This document shows positions 9,328 through 18,169 of a stretch of 64,000 nt of DNA, in pieces. The stretch's first letter is position 1. Every line of letters begins with the position of its first letter. The notes beneath the pieces are model-generated. The model was not told the origin of the DNA, searched no databases, and saw only the letters and a list, made by a program, of their open reading frames with translations. The translations under genes and the position numbers were made by a program. This stretch comes from RGIG3528 sp045616485 (GTDB lineage: Bacteria > Bacillota > Clostridia > Lachnospirales > Lachnospiraceae). Where the stretch lies: positions 100,645-164,644 of the forward strand of contig JAZLGU010000027.1 of NCBI GenBank assembly GCA_045616485.1, read 5' to 3'.

Positions 9328-12300
9328 ATGGATATTCTATTTAATGATTCCTGGAGATTTTTAAAAACGGATGCAGATTTTTCCCTTGAAGAAGCAGAAA
9401 AAGCCGCATCCGGCTTTTTTGACTTGGATAAAGAATTTAAGCCTGTGGAAATACCCCATGACTGGCTTATTTGGGATACACAAAATCTTTATGAAACAGG
9501 TACCGGATGGTATGTAAAAGATTTTCAGCTGTCAGAAATGACTGAGCATGCATTTTTCCGCTTTGATGGCGTATATATGGATTCTGAGGTCTTTATTAAC
9601 GGTCAAAAGGCTTTTGAGTGGAAATACGGATATTCCACCTTTACTTTTGAAGCCACAAAATACCTGGTATATGGCATGAATCGTATTATTGTATGTGTAC
9701 ATCACGTATCCCCCAACACCCGCTGGTACAGTGGTGCAGGCATTTACAGAGATGTTCATTTTATTACGAAAAATCAGGCATATCTGGTATGTGATGGCAG
9801 TTATGTTCATACTACAGAGCTTTCTGATGGCGACTATAAGATTGAAATCGAAACTGAAGTTTTTAAAGGAAACACAGACTGCATGCCGGTTTATTCCCTG
9901 TGGAAGGAGGGCGCACTGGTAGCCAATCTTGGTGCAGGCATAGAGTATGGCAATGCCAGGGATATTTTTATTAAAAGACAAAAGAATAATATAGAAAAAA
10001 TAGGCGAAAGCGGCCTTACTGAATTTAGTCTGCCTGACTTTAATGAATTCCGGGATATTACGTTATTTAAAGCGGAGGCTGTGGTGGAAGCACCACTGCG
10101 ATGGGACACTGATTCCCCTAATCTTTATTCTCTACATGTGGCACTTGTGCCTAAAAAGCGTCTTTTTGATGACGAAAGAATCGACGGTGAGCATATTAAA
10201 ATCGGCTTTAAGTCAGTAGTATTCGATACGGAAAAGGGCTTTTTCCTTAATGGTCGTAACATGAAGATTAAGGGGGTTTGCGAGCATCATGATCTGGGGC
10301 TTTTGGGAGCCGCATTTGATATTGATGCTCTTAGAAGAAAGTTTAATATCCTGAAAAAAATGGGAGTGAATTCCATAAGGACTTCTCATAATATGCCGGC
10401 ACCCCAGCTTTTTGACCTCTGTGATGAAATGGGGCTTTTAGTGGATTGTGAAGCCTTTGATATGTGGGAGATGCCAAAAACTGAATTTGACTATGCCAGA
10501 TTTTTCCCAAAGTGGTCCTATAAGGATGTGGCCAGCTGGGTAAGAAGAGATAGAAATAGGGCATCTATTATCATGTGGTCTCTGGGTAATGAGATACCTG
10601 ATACCAACTGTGAGCATGGAGTACCTATTACCAAGCATCTGACTACTCAGGTACTTAATTATGACCCTTACAAGAATGCGCATGTTACCATTGGATCTAA
10701 TTTTATGCCGTGGGACGGTGCTCAGGCTTGTGCTGAGATAGTAAAACTGGCTGGCTACAATTACACCGAAAAACTCTATGAAGAACATCATAAAAAACAT
10801 CCGGATTATGTGATATACGGTAGTGAGACCTCGTCTATAGTAAGCAGCCGTGGTGTATATCATTTTCCTGCATCTGAGATTACCATGAGCGAGGACGATG
10901 AGCAGTGCTCAAGTCTTGGTAATTCAGCTGTGTCCTGGGGAGCCAAGTCCATTGAAGCTCTGGTATACGTAGACAGAGATATTTCATTTTCCATGGGGCA
11001 GTATCTATGGACCGGTACAGACTATATAGGTGAGCCCACACCTTATCAGACAAAGAATTCCTATTTTGGTCAGGTGGATACGGCGGGCTTTCCGAAAGAT
11101 GATTATTACTGTCTGATGGCAGAGTGGACCAGGCAGGAAGATAATCCTTTTGTGCATCTGTATCCATACTGGAATTGGAATGAGGGACAGCTTATAGATA
11201 TGCGCGCCTGCACAACAGGTGACATGGTAGAGCTTTTCCTTAATGGCAGAAGCCTGGGTAAAAAATATATAGATCACGAAAAGGGAAAGGAATTATTCCC
11301 TATATGGCAGGTGCCTTATGAGCCCGGTGAAATAAAGGCCGTAGCTTATGATATTCGTGGTAATGTAATAGCAAAACATATCCGTCATAGCTTTGGTGAG
11401 GCCAAATATCCGGTACTTACTGCTGAGGGGAATGTACGCTATATGGTATCTCAGCGTAAGCCTGATGGTACAAAGAGAAGTATCATTACTATTTATCCTG
11501 AAAAGAAAAATGAGCTGATATTTGTGGACATTACTGCTTGCGATGAAGAAGGATATACTGTTGAAAATGCCATGGATTATGTGGAGCTTACCGTTACAGG
11601 CGGCAAGCTTCTGGGAATGGATAATGGCGATTCTACTGATTATGATTCTTATAAAGGCAATATAAGAAAGCTTTTTAATGGTAAGCTTATGGCTATGGTA
11701 AGAGCTGAGAGCACAGGAGAGATTACTGTAGAAGCTAAGCTTACTAAAGGATTTGGAGGAAGGGTGCCTGTCAGAGCCATTAAACTTACTTCGGATAAGC
11801 CTCTGGTATTTAAGCCGGGATGTGAGAAGATAAGAGTTAATGCTACTGTTTTACCTGAAAATGCTACAGATAAAGAGATAAGGCTTACTGCAGTTAACAG
11901 CTCCGGAATAGAAGTGGATTTCCTTTCTGTAAGCGACCTGAAAAAGGAGGAGGACGGCAGCTGGACAGCAGAAATCACTGCTTTGGGTGATGGATGCGGG
12001 TATATAAGAGCAACGTCCAAATCAGGAACAGATAAAATTAAAATCATATCCTGTATCGAGTATACATCTGAAGGCTTTGGCTATCATTTTGTGAACCCTT
12101 ATAAGTATGTGTCCTGCGGACTTTTTGACAGGGTAATAGGAGATGTGGGAGCCGGCAACGATAAAGGCGTTTCTACCGAAGAAAATGCATATTCAGGTGC
12201 TGTTTACAGGAACATAGATTTCGGAGAATTCGGCTCTGATGAAATGACGATTGACCTATTCACATTTTCAGACTCTGTATATCATATTGATATGTATCTG

Positions 12301-12840
12301 GGAGAGCCGGATAATGGTGGTGAGCTGTTTACTACCCTTGACTATAAAAAGCCATGTATCTGGAATCAGTACCAGCCTGAGACCTACAAGCTGCCAAAGA
12401 GACTTAAAGGACTTAAAACGGTAGCTTTTATGGCCAATTGTAAGCTTCACATAAAGGGCTTCCTGTTTACCAAGCAGGAAAAAGCTTTTTCAAGGATTAA
12501 CGCTTCTGACTACGACTCTATCCTGGGAGATTCCTTCAAGGTAGGAGAGACTGCAGTTACCGATATCGGTAATAACGTTGTACTTGGCTTTGATAATATG
12601 GACTTTGGAGAGAAGGGTACAAAAAAGCTTGTGATTTTTGGCAAGACTCCGCTGGATACAATGACCATTCGTATGAAATTTACAGGAGATGGTGTGGATA
12701 ATACACAGAATTATGCCATCAGTGGATGTAACGAAGTGCATGAAATTGCTCTTGAAAAGCTTTGCGGTAAAGGAAAAATCGAATTTATTTTTCTGCCCGG
12801 CACCAGATTCGACTTTTTCGGTTTTGAATTTAAGGCTTGA
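9328..12840 (+). CDS. glycoside hydrolase family 2 protein (beta-galactosidase-like)
   Basis: A large retaining GH2 glycosidase of 1170 aa. It has the N-terminal sugar-binding jelly roll (IPHDWLIWD, GVYMDSEVFINGQ), an Ig-like domain and a TIM barrel with the acid/base in WSLGNEIPD (E422) and the probable nucleophile in YGSETSS (E500). After the barrel come a DUF4982-like segment (VELFLNGRSLG...PYEPGEIKAVAYD) and further beta-rich regions. There is no signal peptide, so it acts on imported oligosaccharides. Beta-galactosidase is the most likely activity, but beta-glucuronidase or another GH2 specificity cannot be excluded. RBS TTGGAGGT precedes the ATG. It sits among housekeeping genes as a carbohydrate-utilisation insertion. 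Confidence 0.86.
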   Translation: MDILFNDSWRFLKTDADFSLEEAEKAASGFFDLDKEFKPVEIPHDWLIWDTQNLYETGTGWYVKDFQLSEMTEHAFFRFDGVYMDSEVFINGQKAFEWKYGYSTFTFEATKYLVYGMNRIIVCVHHVSPNTRWYSGAGIYRDVHFITKNQAYLVCDGSYVHTTELSDGDYKIEIETEVFKGNTDCMPVYSLWKEGALVANLGAGIEYGNARDIFIKRQKNNIEKIGESGLTEFSLPDFNEFRDITLFKAEAVVEAPLRWDTDSPNLYSLHVALVPKKRLFDDERIDGEHIKIGFKSVVFDTEKGFFLNGRNMKIKGVCEHHDLGLLGAAFDIDALRRKFNILKKMGVNSIRTSHNMPAPQLFDLCDEMGLLVDCEAFDMWEMPKTEFDYARFFPKWSYKDVASWVRRDRNRASIIMWSLGNEIPDTNCEHGVPITKHLTTQVLNYDPYKNAHVTIGSNFMPWDGAQACAEIVKLAGYNYTEKLYEEHHKKHPDYVIYGSETSSIVSSRGVYHFPASEITMSEDDEQCSSLGNSAVSWGAKSIEALVYVDRDISFSMGQYLWTGTDYIGEPTPYQTKNSYFGQVDTAGFPKDDYYCLMAEWTRQEDNPFVHLYPYWNWNEGQLIDMRACTTGDMVELFLNGRSLGKKYIDHEKGKELFPIWQVPYEPGEIKAVAYDIRGNVIAKHIRHSFGEAKYPVLTAEGNVRYMVSQRKPDGTKRSIITIYPEKKNELIFVDITACDEEGYTVENAMDYVELTVTGGKLLGMDNGDSTDYDSYKGNIRKLFNGKLMAMVRAESTGEITVEAKLTKGFGGRVPVRAIKLTSDKPLVFKPGCEKIRVNATVLPENATDKEIRLTAVNSSGIEVDFLSVSDLKKEEDGSWTAEITALGDGCGYIRATSKSGTDKIKIISCIEYTSEGFGYHFVNPYKYVSCGLFDRVIGDVGAGNDKGVSTEENAYSGAVYRNIDFGEFGSDEMTIDLFTFSDSVYHIDMYLGEPDNGGELFTTLDYKKPCIWNQYQPETYKLPKRLKGLKTVAFMANCKLHIKGFLFTKQEKAFSRINASDYDSILGDSFKVGETAVTDIGNNVVLGFDNMDFGEKGTKKLVIFGKTPLDTMTIRMKFTGDGVDNTQNYAISGCNEVHEIALEKLCGKGKIEFIFLPGTRFDFFGFEFKA

Positions 12841-12864
12841 TATATTTTGGAAATGTTATATAAT
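12837..12864 (+). promoter_or_regulatory. sigma-A promoter for pnp
   Basis: TTGATA (12837-12842) and TATAAT (12859-12864) are spaced by 16 bp. The -35 hexamer contains the TGA stop codon of the upstream GH2 gene. Both hexamers are near consensus, and the start site would lie about 40 nt before the pnp ATG. Confidence 0.65.
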
Positions 12865-12911
12865 GTTATGGATTGTTAAAAGGCAAAATTTAAAATTAAG
12901 GAGATTAGAAG

Positions 12912-14999
12912 ATGAGTTTTAAGTCATTTTCAATGGAGCTTGCAGGCAGAACTCTGACCGTAGACGTTGGCAGAGTAGCAGCTCAGGCTAATGGTGCGGC
13001 ATTTATGCACTATGGCGAAACAACAGTACTTTCAACAGCAACAGCTTCAGAAAAGCCAAGAGATGGTATTGATTTCTTCCCTCTTTCAGTTGAGTATGAA
13101 GAAAAGTTATACGCAGTAGGTAAGATTCCCGGCGGTTTCACACGTCGTGAAGGTAAGCCTACAGAGAACGCTATTTTGACATCCCGTGTTATCGATCGTC
13201 CTATGCGTCCTCTTTTCCCTAAGGATTACAGAAATGATGTTACACTGAACAATCTTGTTATGTCAGTTGATCCTGAGTGTTCACCTGAGCTTACAGCTAT
13301 GCTTGGTTCTGCTATTGCTGTAGCTATTTCAGATATTCCATTTGATGGTCCTTGTGCTACCACACAGGTAGGTATGATTGACGGTCAGTTTGTTATTAAC
13401 CCTAATGCTTCACAGCTTGCTGTTTCTGATCTTAAGCTTACTGTAGCTTCTACCAGAGATAAGGTTATCATGATTGAAGCAGGTGCCAATCAGATCCCTG
13501 AGGCCAAGATGATTGAGGCTATTTATACAGCTGACGAGGTAAATAAAAAGGTTATCGCATTTATTGATACTATCGTAGCTGAAGTTGGTAAAAAGAAGCA
13601 TGAGTATACTTCCTGTGCTATTCCTGAAGAGCTCTTTGCAGCTATCAAGGAGATCGTTCCTCCTGCAGAGATGGAAGTAGTTATGTTTGCTCCTGAGAAG
13701 CAGGTACGTGAAGAGCGTATCCGCAATCTTAAAGATATGCTTACAGAGCGTCTCGCAGACAAGGAAGAGTGGCTGGCTCTTATTGATGAGGCAGTTTACC
13801 AGTACGAGAAGAAGACAGTTCGTAAGATGATCCTCAAGGATCAGAAGCGTCCTGATGGTCGTGCTATTACTCAGATCAGACCTCTTGCAGCAGAAGTTGA
13901 TATCGTTCCTCGTGTTCATGGCTCTGCCATGTTCACCAGAGGCCAGACTCAGATCTGCGATATCGTTACTCTGGCACCTCTTTCAGAGGCTCAGAAGCTG
14001 GATGGTCTGGATGAGAACGAGACAAGCAAGCGTTATATGCATCACTACAACTTCCCTGCATACTCTGTAGGTGAGACAAAGGTTTCCCGTGGTCCGGGAC
14101 GTCGTGAGATCGGTCACGGTGCTCTGGCTGAGCGTGCCCTTCTTCCTGTTCTTCCTTCAGAGGAAGAGTTCCCATATGCTATTCGTGCCGTATCCGAGAC
14201 ATTTGAGTCTAACGGCTCCACATCCATGGGCTCTACATGTGCATCCTGTATGTCTCTTATGGCTGCAGGTGTTCCTCTTAAGAAGATGGTTGCAGGTATT
14301 TCCTGTGGTCTTGTAACAGGCGAGACAGATGATGATTATATCCTTCTTACAGATATCCAGGGTCTTGAAGACTTCTTTGGTGATATGGACTTTAAGGTAA
14401 CCGGTACAGACGAGGGTATCACAGCTATTCAGATGGATATTAAGATTCATGGCCTTACACGTCCTATCGTTGAGGGTGCTATTGCAAGATGCCGTGAGGC
14501 TCGTATGTTCATCATGGAGACCTGTATGAAGCCTGCTATTGCAGAGCCTCGTAAGGAAGTATCCAAGTACGCTCCTAAGATTATCCAGATTACTATTGAT
14601 CCTGAGAAGATCGGTGATGTTATCGGTAAGCAGGGTAAGGTTATCAAGGCTATTCAGGAGTCTCTTGACGTTAAGATTGATATTACAGAAGAAGGTAATG
14701 TTTCTATCTGTGGTACAGATATGGCCAAGATGGAAGAGGCCAGATCTCAGGTTGAGATTATTGCTTCTGACTTTGTTGAGGGTCAGGTACTTGAGGGTAA
14801 GGTTGTTTCCATTAAGGAGTTCGGTGCTTTCCTTGAGTTCGCTCCAGGTAAGGAAGCTATGGTTCACATCTCCAAGATTGCCAAGGAAAGAATTGAGCAT
14901 GTAGAAGATGTTCTTACTCTTGGTGATAAGGTTAAGGCTGTTTGTCTTGGCAAGGACAAGATGGGCAGAGTATCCTTCTCCATTAAGGATGTTAAGTAA
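12912..14999 (+). CDS. pnp: polyribonucleotide nucleotidyltransferase (PNPase)
   Basis: PNPase degrades RNA 3'-5' by phosphorolysis and can add tails. Two RNase PH domains are visible: the first from residue 1 (GRTLTVDVGRVAAQANGA, FFPLSVEYEEK) and the second, catalytic one around residues 310-530 (RPDGRAITQIRPL, PGRREIGHGALAERAL, SNGSTSMGSTCA, SCGLVTG, TDIQGLEDFFGDMDFKVTG). A KH domain (IGDVIGKQGKVIKAIQ, about 565-580) and an S1 domain (GKVVSIKEFGAFLEF, about 630-644) follow. At 695 aa it is complete. Its codon use (CGT, GTT, CTT rich) is more biased than its neighbours, as expected for a highly expressed gene. Confidence 0.98.
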   Translation: MSFKSFSMELAGRTLTVDVGRVAAQANGAAFMHYGETTVLSTATASEKPRDGIDFFPLSVEYEEKLYAVGKIPGGFTRREGKPTENAILTSRVIDRPMRPLFPKDYRNDVTLNNLVMSVDPECSPELTAMLGSAIAVAISDIPFDGPCATTQVGMIDGQFVINPNASQLAVSDLKLTVASTRDKVIMIEAGANQIPEAKMIEAIYTADEVNKKVIAFIDTIVAEVGKKKHEYTSCAIPEELFAAIKEIVPPAEMEVVMFAPEKQVREERIRNLKDMLTERLADKEEWLALIDEAVYQYEKKTVRKMILKDQKRPDGRAITQIRPLAAEVDIVPRVHGSAMFTRGQTQICDIVTLAPLSEAQKLDGLDENETSKRYMHHYNFPAYSVGETKVSRGPGRREIGHGALAERALLPVLPSEEEFPYAIRAVSETFESNGSTSMGSTCASCMSLMAAGVPLKKMVAGISCGLVTGETDDDYILLTDIQGLEDFFGDMDFKVTGTDEGITAIQMDIKIHGLTRPIVEGAIARCREARMFIMETCMKPAIAEPRKEVSKYAPKIIQITIDPEKIGDVIGKQGKVIKAIQESLDVKIDITEEGNVSICGTDMAKMEEARSQVEIIASDFVEGQVLEGKVVSIKEFGAFLEFAPGKEAMVHISKIAKERIEHVEDVLTLGDKVKAVCLGKDKMGRVSFSIKDVK

Positions 15000-15018
15000 A
15001 TAAAGCTTTTACATTTAG

Positions 15019-15047
15019 GGTCAGACCATTTGGTCTGGCCTTTTTTT
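15019..15047 (+). terminator. intrinsic terminator after pnp
   Basis: A 10-bp stem (GGTCAGACCA / TGGTCTGGCC, one G-U pair, 2-nt loop as drawn) is followed at once by seven T residues. Confidence 0.93.
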
Positions 15048-15082
15048 ACCTGTAGTTACGTAATAATAATTTAAACTCCACA

Positions 15083-15110
15083 TTGCTTTTTTCTCTATAT
15101 ATTGTATAAT
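15083..15110 (+). promoter_or_regulatory. sigma-A promoter for the FtsK/SpoIIIE gene
   Basis: TTGCTT (15083-15088) and TATAAT (15105-15110) with a 16-bp spacer lie between the pnp terminator and the translocase start. Confidence 0.55.
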
Positions 15111-15153
15111 TAGTATATCTATATACCTATAGTTAGGTTTAGTGGGAGTTTTA

Positions 15154-18144
15154 ATGGCAAATAATACAAACAATAAAAGAAAAAATACAGGTAAAAATAC
15201 AGGAAAAGGAAAGCAGATAAACGGCAAAAAGACTGCAGGAAAGACTACATCCCCAAAGGCAGCTTCTAAAAAGACTACAGCTAAATCCTCTTCAAAGATG
15301 CAAAAAAGCCCAAGGGAGAGAGAGTATACTCCTGAAGAAAGAGCCAAAATGGCTGAACGTGAGGGCGTCAGGAGACAGATAAAGAGCGAGACTGCCCTTA
15401 TTATTACTTTTGTTGTGGCTCTTTTATTATTTCTTTCCAATTTTTCCTTGTCAGGTCAAGTAGGAGCTGCAGTCAGAGGTGTTCTTTTTGGCACCTTCGG
15501 ATTTATTGCATATTTGTTTCCGGTGCTTCTTATGCTTTCTGTTGCCTTTTATTTGGCTAACAGAGACACCTTTATTACCAGTCTCCATGCCAAGATTGTC
15601 TCGGCTGTTTTTGTTTTTATACTGCTTTGTGCCATGTTACAGCTGGGCACAGGAGATACCAGACCAGGGCTTACTCCTATAGACTACTATAAGGCATCCA
15701 TGGCAAGTCCTCATCTTGGAGGCGGTCTGGTGGGTGGACTTTTGGTGTCATTTATGGTGCCTCTTTTCGGTATGATTGGTTCATACGTTATTTTGGCTGC
15801 TTTAGAGATAATTTGTCTGATGATTATTACAGGTAAAGCCTTTATTACTATTTTCAGACGTTATATGAAAGAAAAGAGCCGTGAATTTAAAGAGTATGAG
15901 GCTGAAAGAAGAGAGATCAGGCAGGAGCAGCGAAGAGCTTATGATGAGGAGATCCGTAAGGAAAATGAAAAATTCTTAAGAGATCCTGAGGCGCAGAATC
16001 CTGCCGGTGAAGCTAAGCCCAGTATTTTTGACATTCTTTTTAATAAGGACCTGGGTGACATAAATGCTGTGGAGGTAGAGACTCCTGTAAAAGCTGAAAA
16101 AAATTTCTTTGGAGGTACTACTCCTACCAAGCCTGTTTTCTTTAAAGATACAGACGCAGAGCAGTTTACAGCAGATCCACAGAGCCCTGACGGCATGTAT
16201 GAGATAGATAAGGAAAAGTCAGAAGAGACTGCTCATAGTAATAAAAGGTCTATTAATATCGTTGACAGCAATATGACTGACACAGTAAAAGAAGAAACCG
16301 TTTATTCCGTCTATGAAGATGAAATCAGGAATAAATTTGATGGAAAAGAGGCTGTAAAGGCAGCTTCCGTTAATCCTGTGCCTGACTTTATTGCGAAAGA
16401 TGTGAAAAAGACAGCAGGAAGAAAGGCTACAGAGGTTCTTATTGACTCTGATCCGGAGGAGCATAGCTTTAGTCGCTCTGAGACAGCATTACGTGACAGA
16501 AGGATGTCTGAAGATGCTGGCCCTATGACTGTATTTGAAACAGCACCTTACGCCGTCAGCAACAGAAAGAAAACTGAAAAAGTCATTACGCCTGATAATG
16601 TTTCTGTAGATAAGAATAATCAGATGACAATGGAGCCTGTGGAAGTGGTTAAGGAATATAAATTCCCGCCTATTGACCTGTTAAAAGCCCCCAAGCCTCT
16701 TAAGGCAGGTGGCGGACAGCATGAGATGGAAGAGACTGCGGCTATTCTTGAGTCTACTTTAAACAGCTTTGGCGTTAAGGTTCAGGTGACTGATGTTACC
16801 CGTGGACCTTCAGTTACCAGATATGAATTAAAGCCTGATGTGGGAGTTAAAGTATCCAGAGTTACAGGCCTTGCGGATGATATAAAGCTGGCCCTGGCAG
16901 CAGCAGATATTAGAATAGAAGCACCTATTCCGGGCAAGGCAGCCATTGGTATTGAAGTACCCAATCAGGAAAGTGTGGCTGTGCTTTTACGAGATCTTAT
17001 TGAATCAAAGGAATTCTCTGAAAGTAAAGGAAAGCTGCCTTTTGCTGTAGGTAAGAGCATTGAAGGAGCCAATATTATTGGTGATATTGCAAAAATGCCT
17101 CATATGCTTATAGCAGGTCAGACAGGTTCAGGTAAGTCTGTATGTATTAATACTATAGTTATGAGTATTCTTTACAAGATGAAGCCTGAGGATGTTAAAA
17201 TCATTATGATTGACCCTAAGGTGGTAGAGCTTTCTGTTTATAATGGTATTCCTCATCTTTTGATCCCTGTAGTGACTGATCCTAAAAAAGCAGCCGCTTC
17301 CCTAAACTGGGCTGTGCAGGAGATGGAAGAAAGATACAGTAAATTTGCAGATCTTTCCGTACGTGACCTGGCAGGATATAATCAGCGTATTAAAGAAGAA
17401 ATGGACAAGGGACATGTGGAGGAAAAATTCCCACTTATGTCTCATATGGTTATTATTGTAGATGAGATGGCAGATCTTATGATGGTGGCTGCTAATGAAG
17501 TGGAAGAGTCCATATGCCGTCTGGCACAAAAAGCCAGAGCCTGTGGTATTCATCTTATACTTGCTACCCAGAGACCTTCCGTTAATGTTATTACAGGCCT
17601 TATTAAGGCCAATGTGCCGTCGAGAATTGCCTTTTCTGTAGCCTCCGGTATTGATTCCCGTACCATTCTGGACTCTGTGGGGGCGGAAAAGCTGTTGGGT
17701 AAGGGCGATATGCTTTATTTCCCTACAGGATATACAAAGCCTGTAAGAGTACAGGGAGCTTTTGTATCTGACAGTGAAGTAAATGCAGTAGTTGATTTCC
17801 TTAAAAAGGAAAATGAAGCGGTTACTTACAATGGTGAGATAAATAAGCGTATTGAAGAAGGCGCTGTTGTTTCCAAGAGCAGTAATAAAGAAGCCGGTGC
17901 TCCTGCTGCAGCTGATGACAAGGATGAGCTTTTTGCTCAGATGGGCAGACACATAATAGAAAGCCAGAAAGCCTCTATCGGTATGCTGCAGAGAGTATTT
18001 AAAGTAGGCTTCAACAGAGCCGCAAGGACCATGGACCAGCTGGCGGAGGCAGGCGTGGTTTCAAAGGAAGATGGTACAAAACCCAGAACAATTCTTATGA
18101 CAATGGAAGAATTCGAGGCGTTTTTATCTAATAATAACAATTAG
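15154..18144 (+). CDS. FtsK/SpoIIIE DNA translocase
   Basis: A hexameric, membrane-anchored, ATP-driven DNA pump that clears chromosome DNA from the division septum (or the forespore septum as SpoIIIE). I use the ATG at 15154 (GGGAG 7 nt upstream) rather than the in-frame GTG 12 nt earlier. The N-terminus is Lys-rich (about 75 residues), then several membrane segments (from about residue 81), a long acidic linker (about 250-500), the motor with Walker A AGQTGSGKS (654-662), Walker B MVIIVDEMADLM, LATQRPSVNVITG, and a C-terminal gamma winged helix (FKVGFNRAARTMDQL) that reads polar DNA sequences. At 996 aa it is longer than B. subtilis SpoIIIE (about 790), mainly in the tail and linker. Confidence 0.95.
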   Translation: MANNTNNKRKNTGKNTGKGKQINGKKTAGKTTSPKAASKKTTAKSSSKMQKSPREREYTPEERAKMAEREGVRRQIKSETALIITFVVALLLFLSNFSLSGQVGAAVRGVLFGTFGFIAYLFPVLLMLSVAFYLANRDTFITSLHAKIVSAVFVFILLCAMLQLGTGDTRPGLTPIDYYKASMASPHLGGGLVGGLLVSFMVPLFGMIGSYVILAALEIICLMIITGKAFITIFRRYMKEKSREFKEYEAERREIRQEQRRAYDEEIRKENEKFLRDPEAQNPAGEAKPSIFDILFNKDLGDINAVEVETPVKAEKNFFGGTTPTKPVFFKDTDAEQFTADPQSPDGMYEIDKEKSEETAHSNKRSINIVDSNMTDTVKEETVYSVYEDEIRNKFDGKEAVKAASVNPVPDFIAKDVKKTAGRKATEVLIDSDPEEHSFSRSETALRDRRMSEDAGPMTVFETAPYAVSNRKKTEKVITPDNVSVDKNNQMTMEPVEVVKEYKFPPIDLLKAPKPLKAGGGQHEMEETAAILESTLNSFGVKVQVTDVTRGPSVTRYELKPDVGVKVSRVTGLADDIKLALAAADIRIEAPIPGKAAIGIEVPNQESVAVLLRDLIESKEFSESKGKLPFAVGKSIEGANIIGDIAKMPHMLIAGQTGSGKSVCINTIVMSILYKMKPEDVKIIMIDPKVVELSVYNGIPHLLIPVVTDPKKAAASLNWAVQEMEERYSKFADLSVRDLAGYNQRIKEEMDKGHVEEKFPLMSHMVIIVDEMADLMMVAANEVEESICRLAQKARACGIHLILATQRPSVNVITGLIKANVPSRIAFSVASGIDSRTILDSVGAEKLLGKGDMLYFPTGYTKPVRVQGAFVSDSEVNAVVDFLKKENEAVTYNGEINKRIEEGAVVSKSSNKEAGAPAAADDKDELFAQMGRHIIESQKASIGMLQRVFKVGFNRAARTMDQLAEAGVVSKEDGTKPRTILMTMEEFEAFLSNNNN

Positions 18145-18169
18145 TATTCACATTTTGGAGGACACAATA

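Noticed and set aside
14157..14900. Long minus-strand reading frame (247 codons) opposite pnp
   Set aside because: It is a shadow of the biased codon use of pnp, with Leu/Asn/Cys-rich low-quality protein and no ribosome site. The same holds for other long minus-strand frames, e.g. 17302-17952 and 26346-26909.
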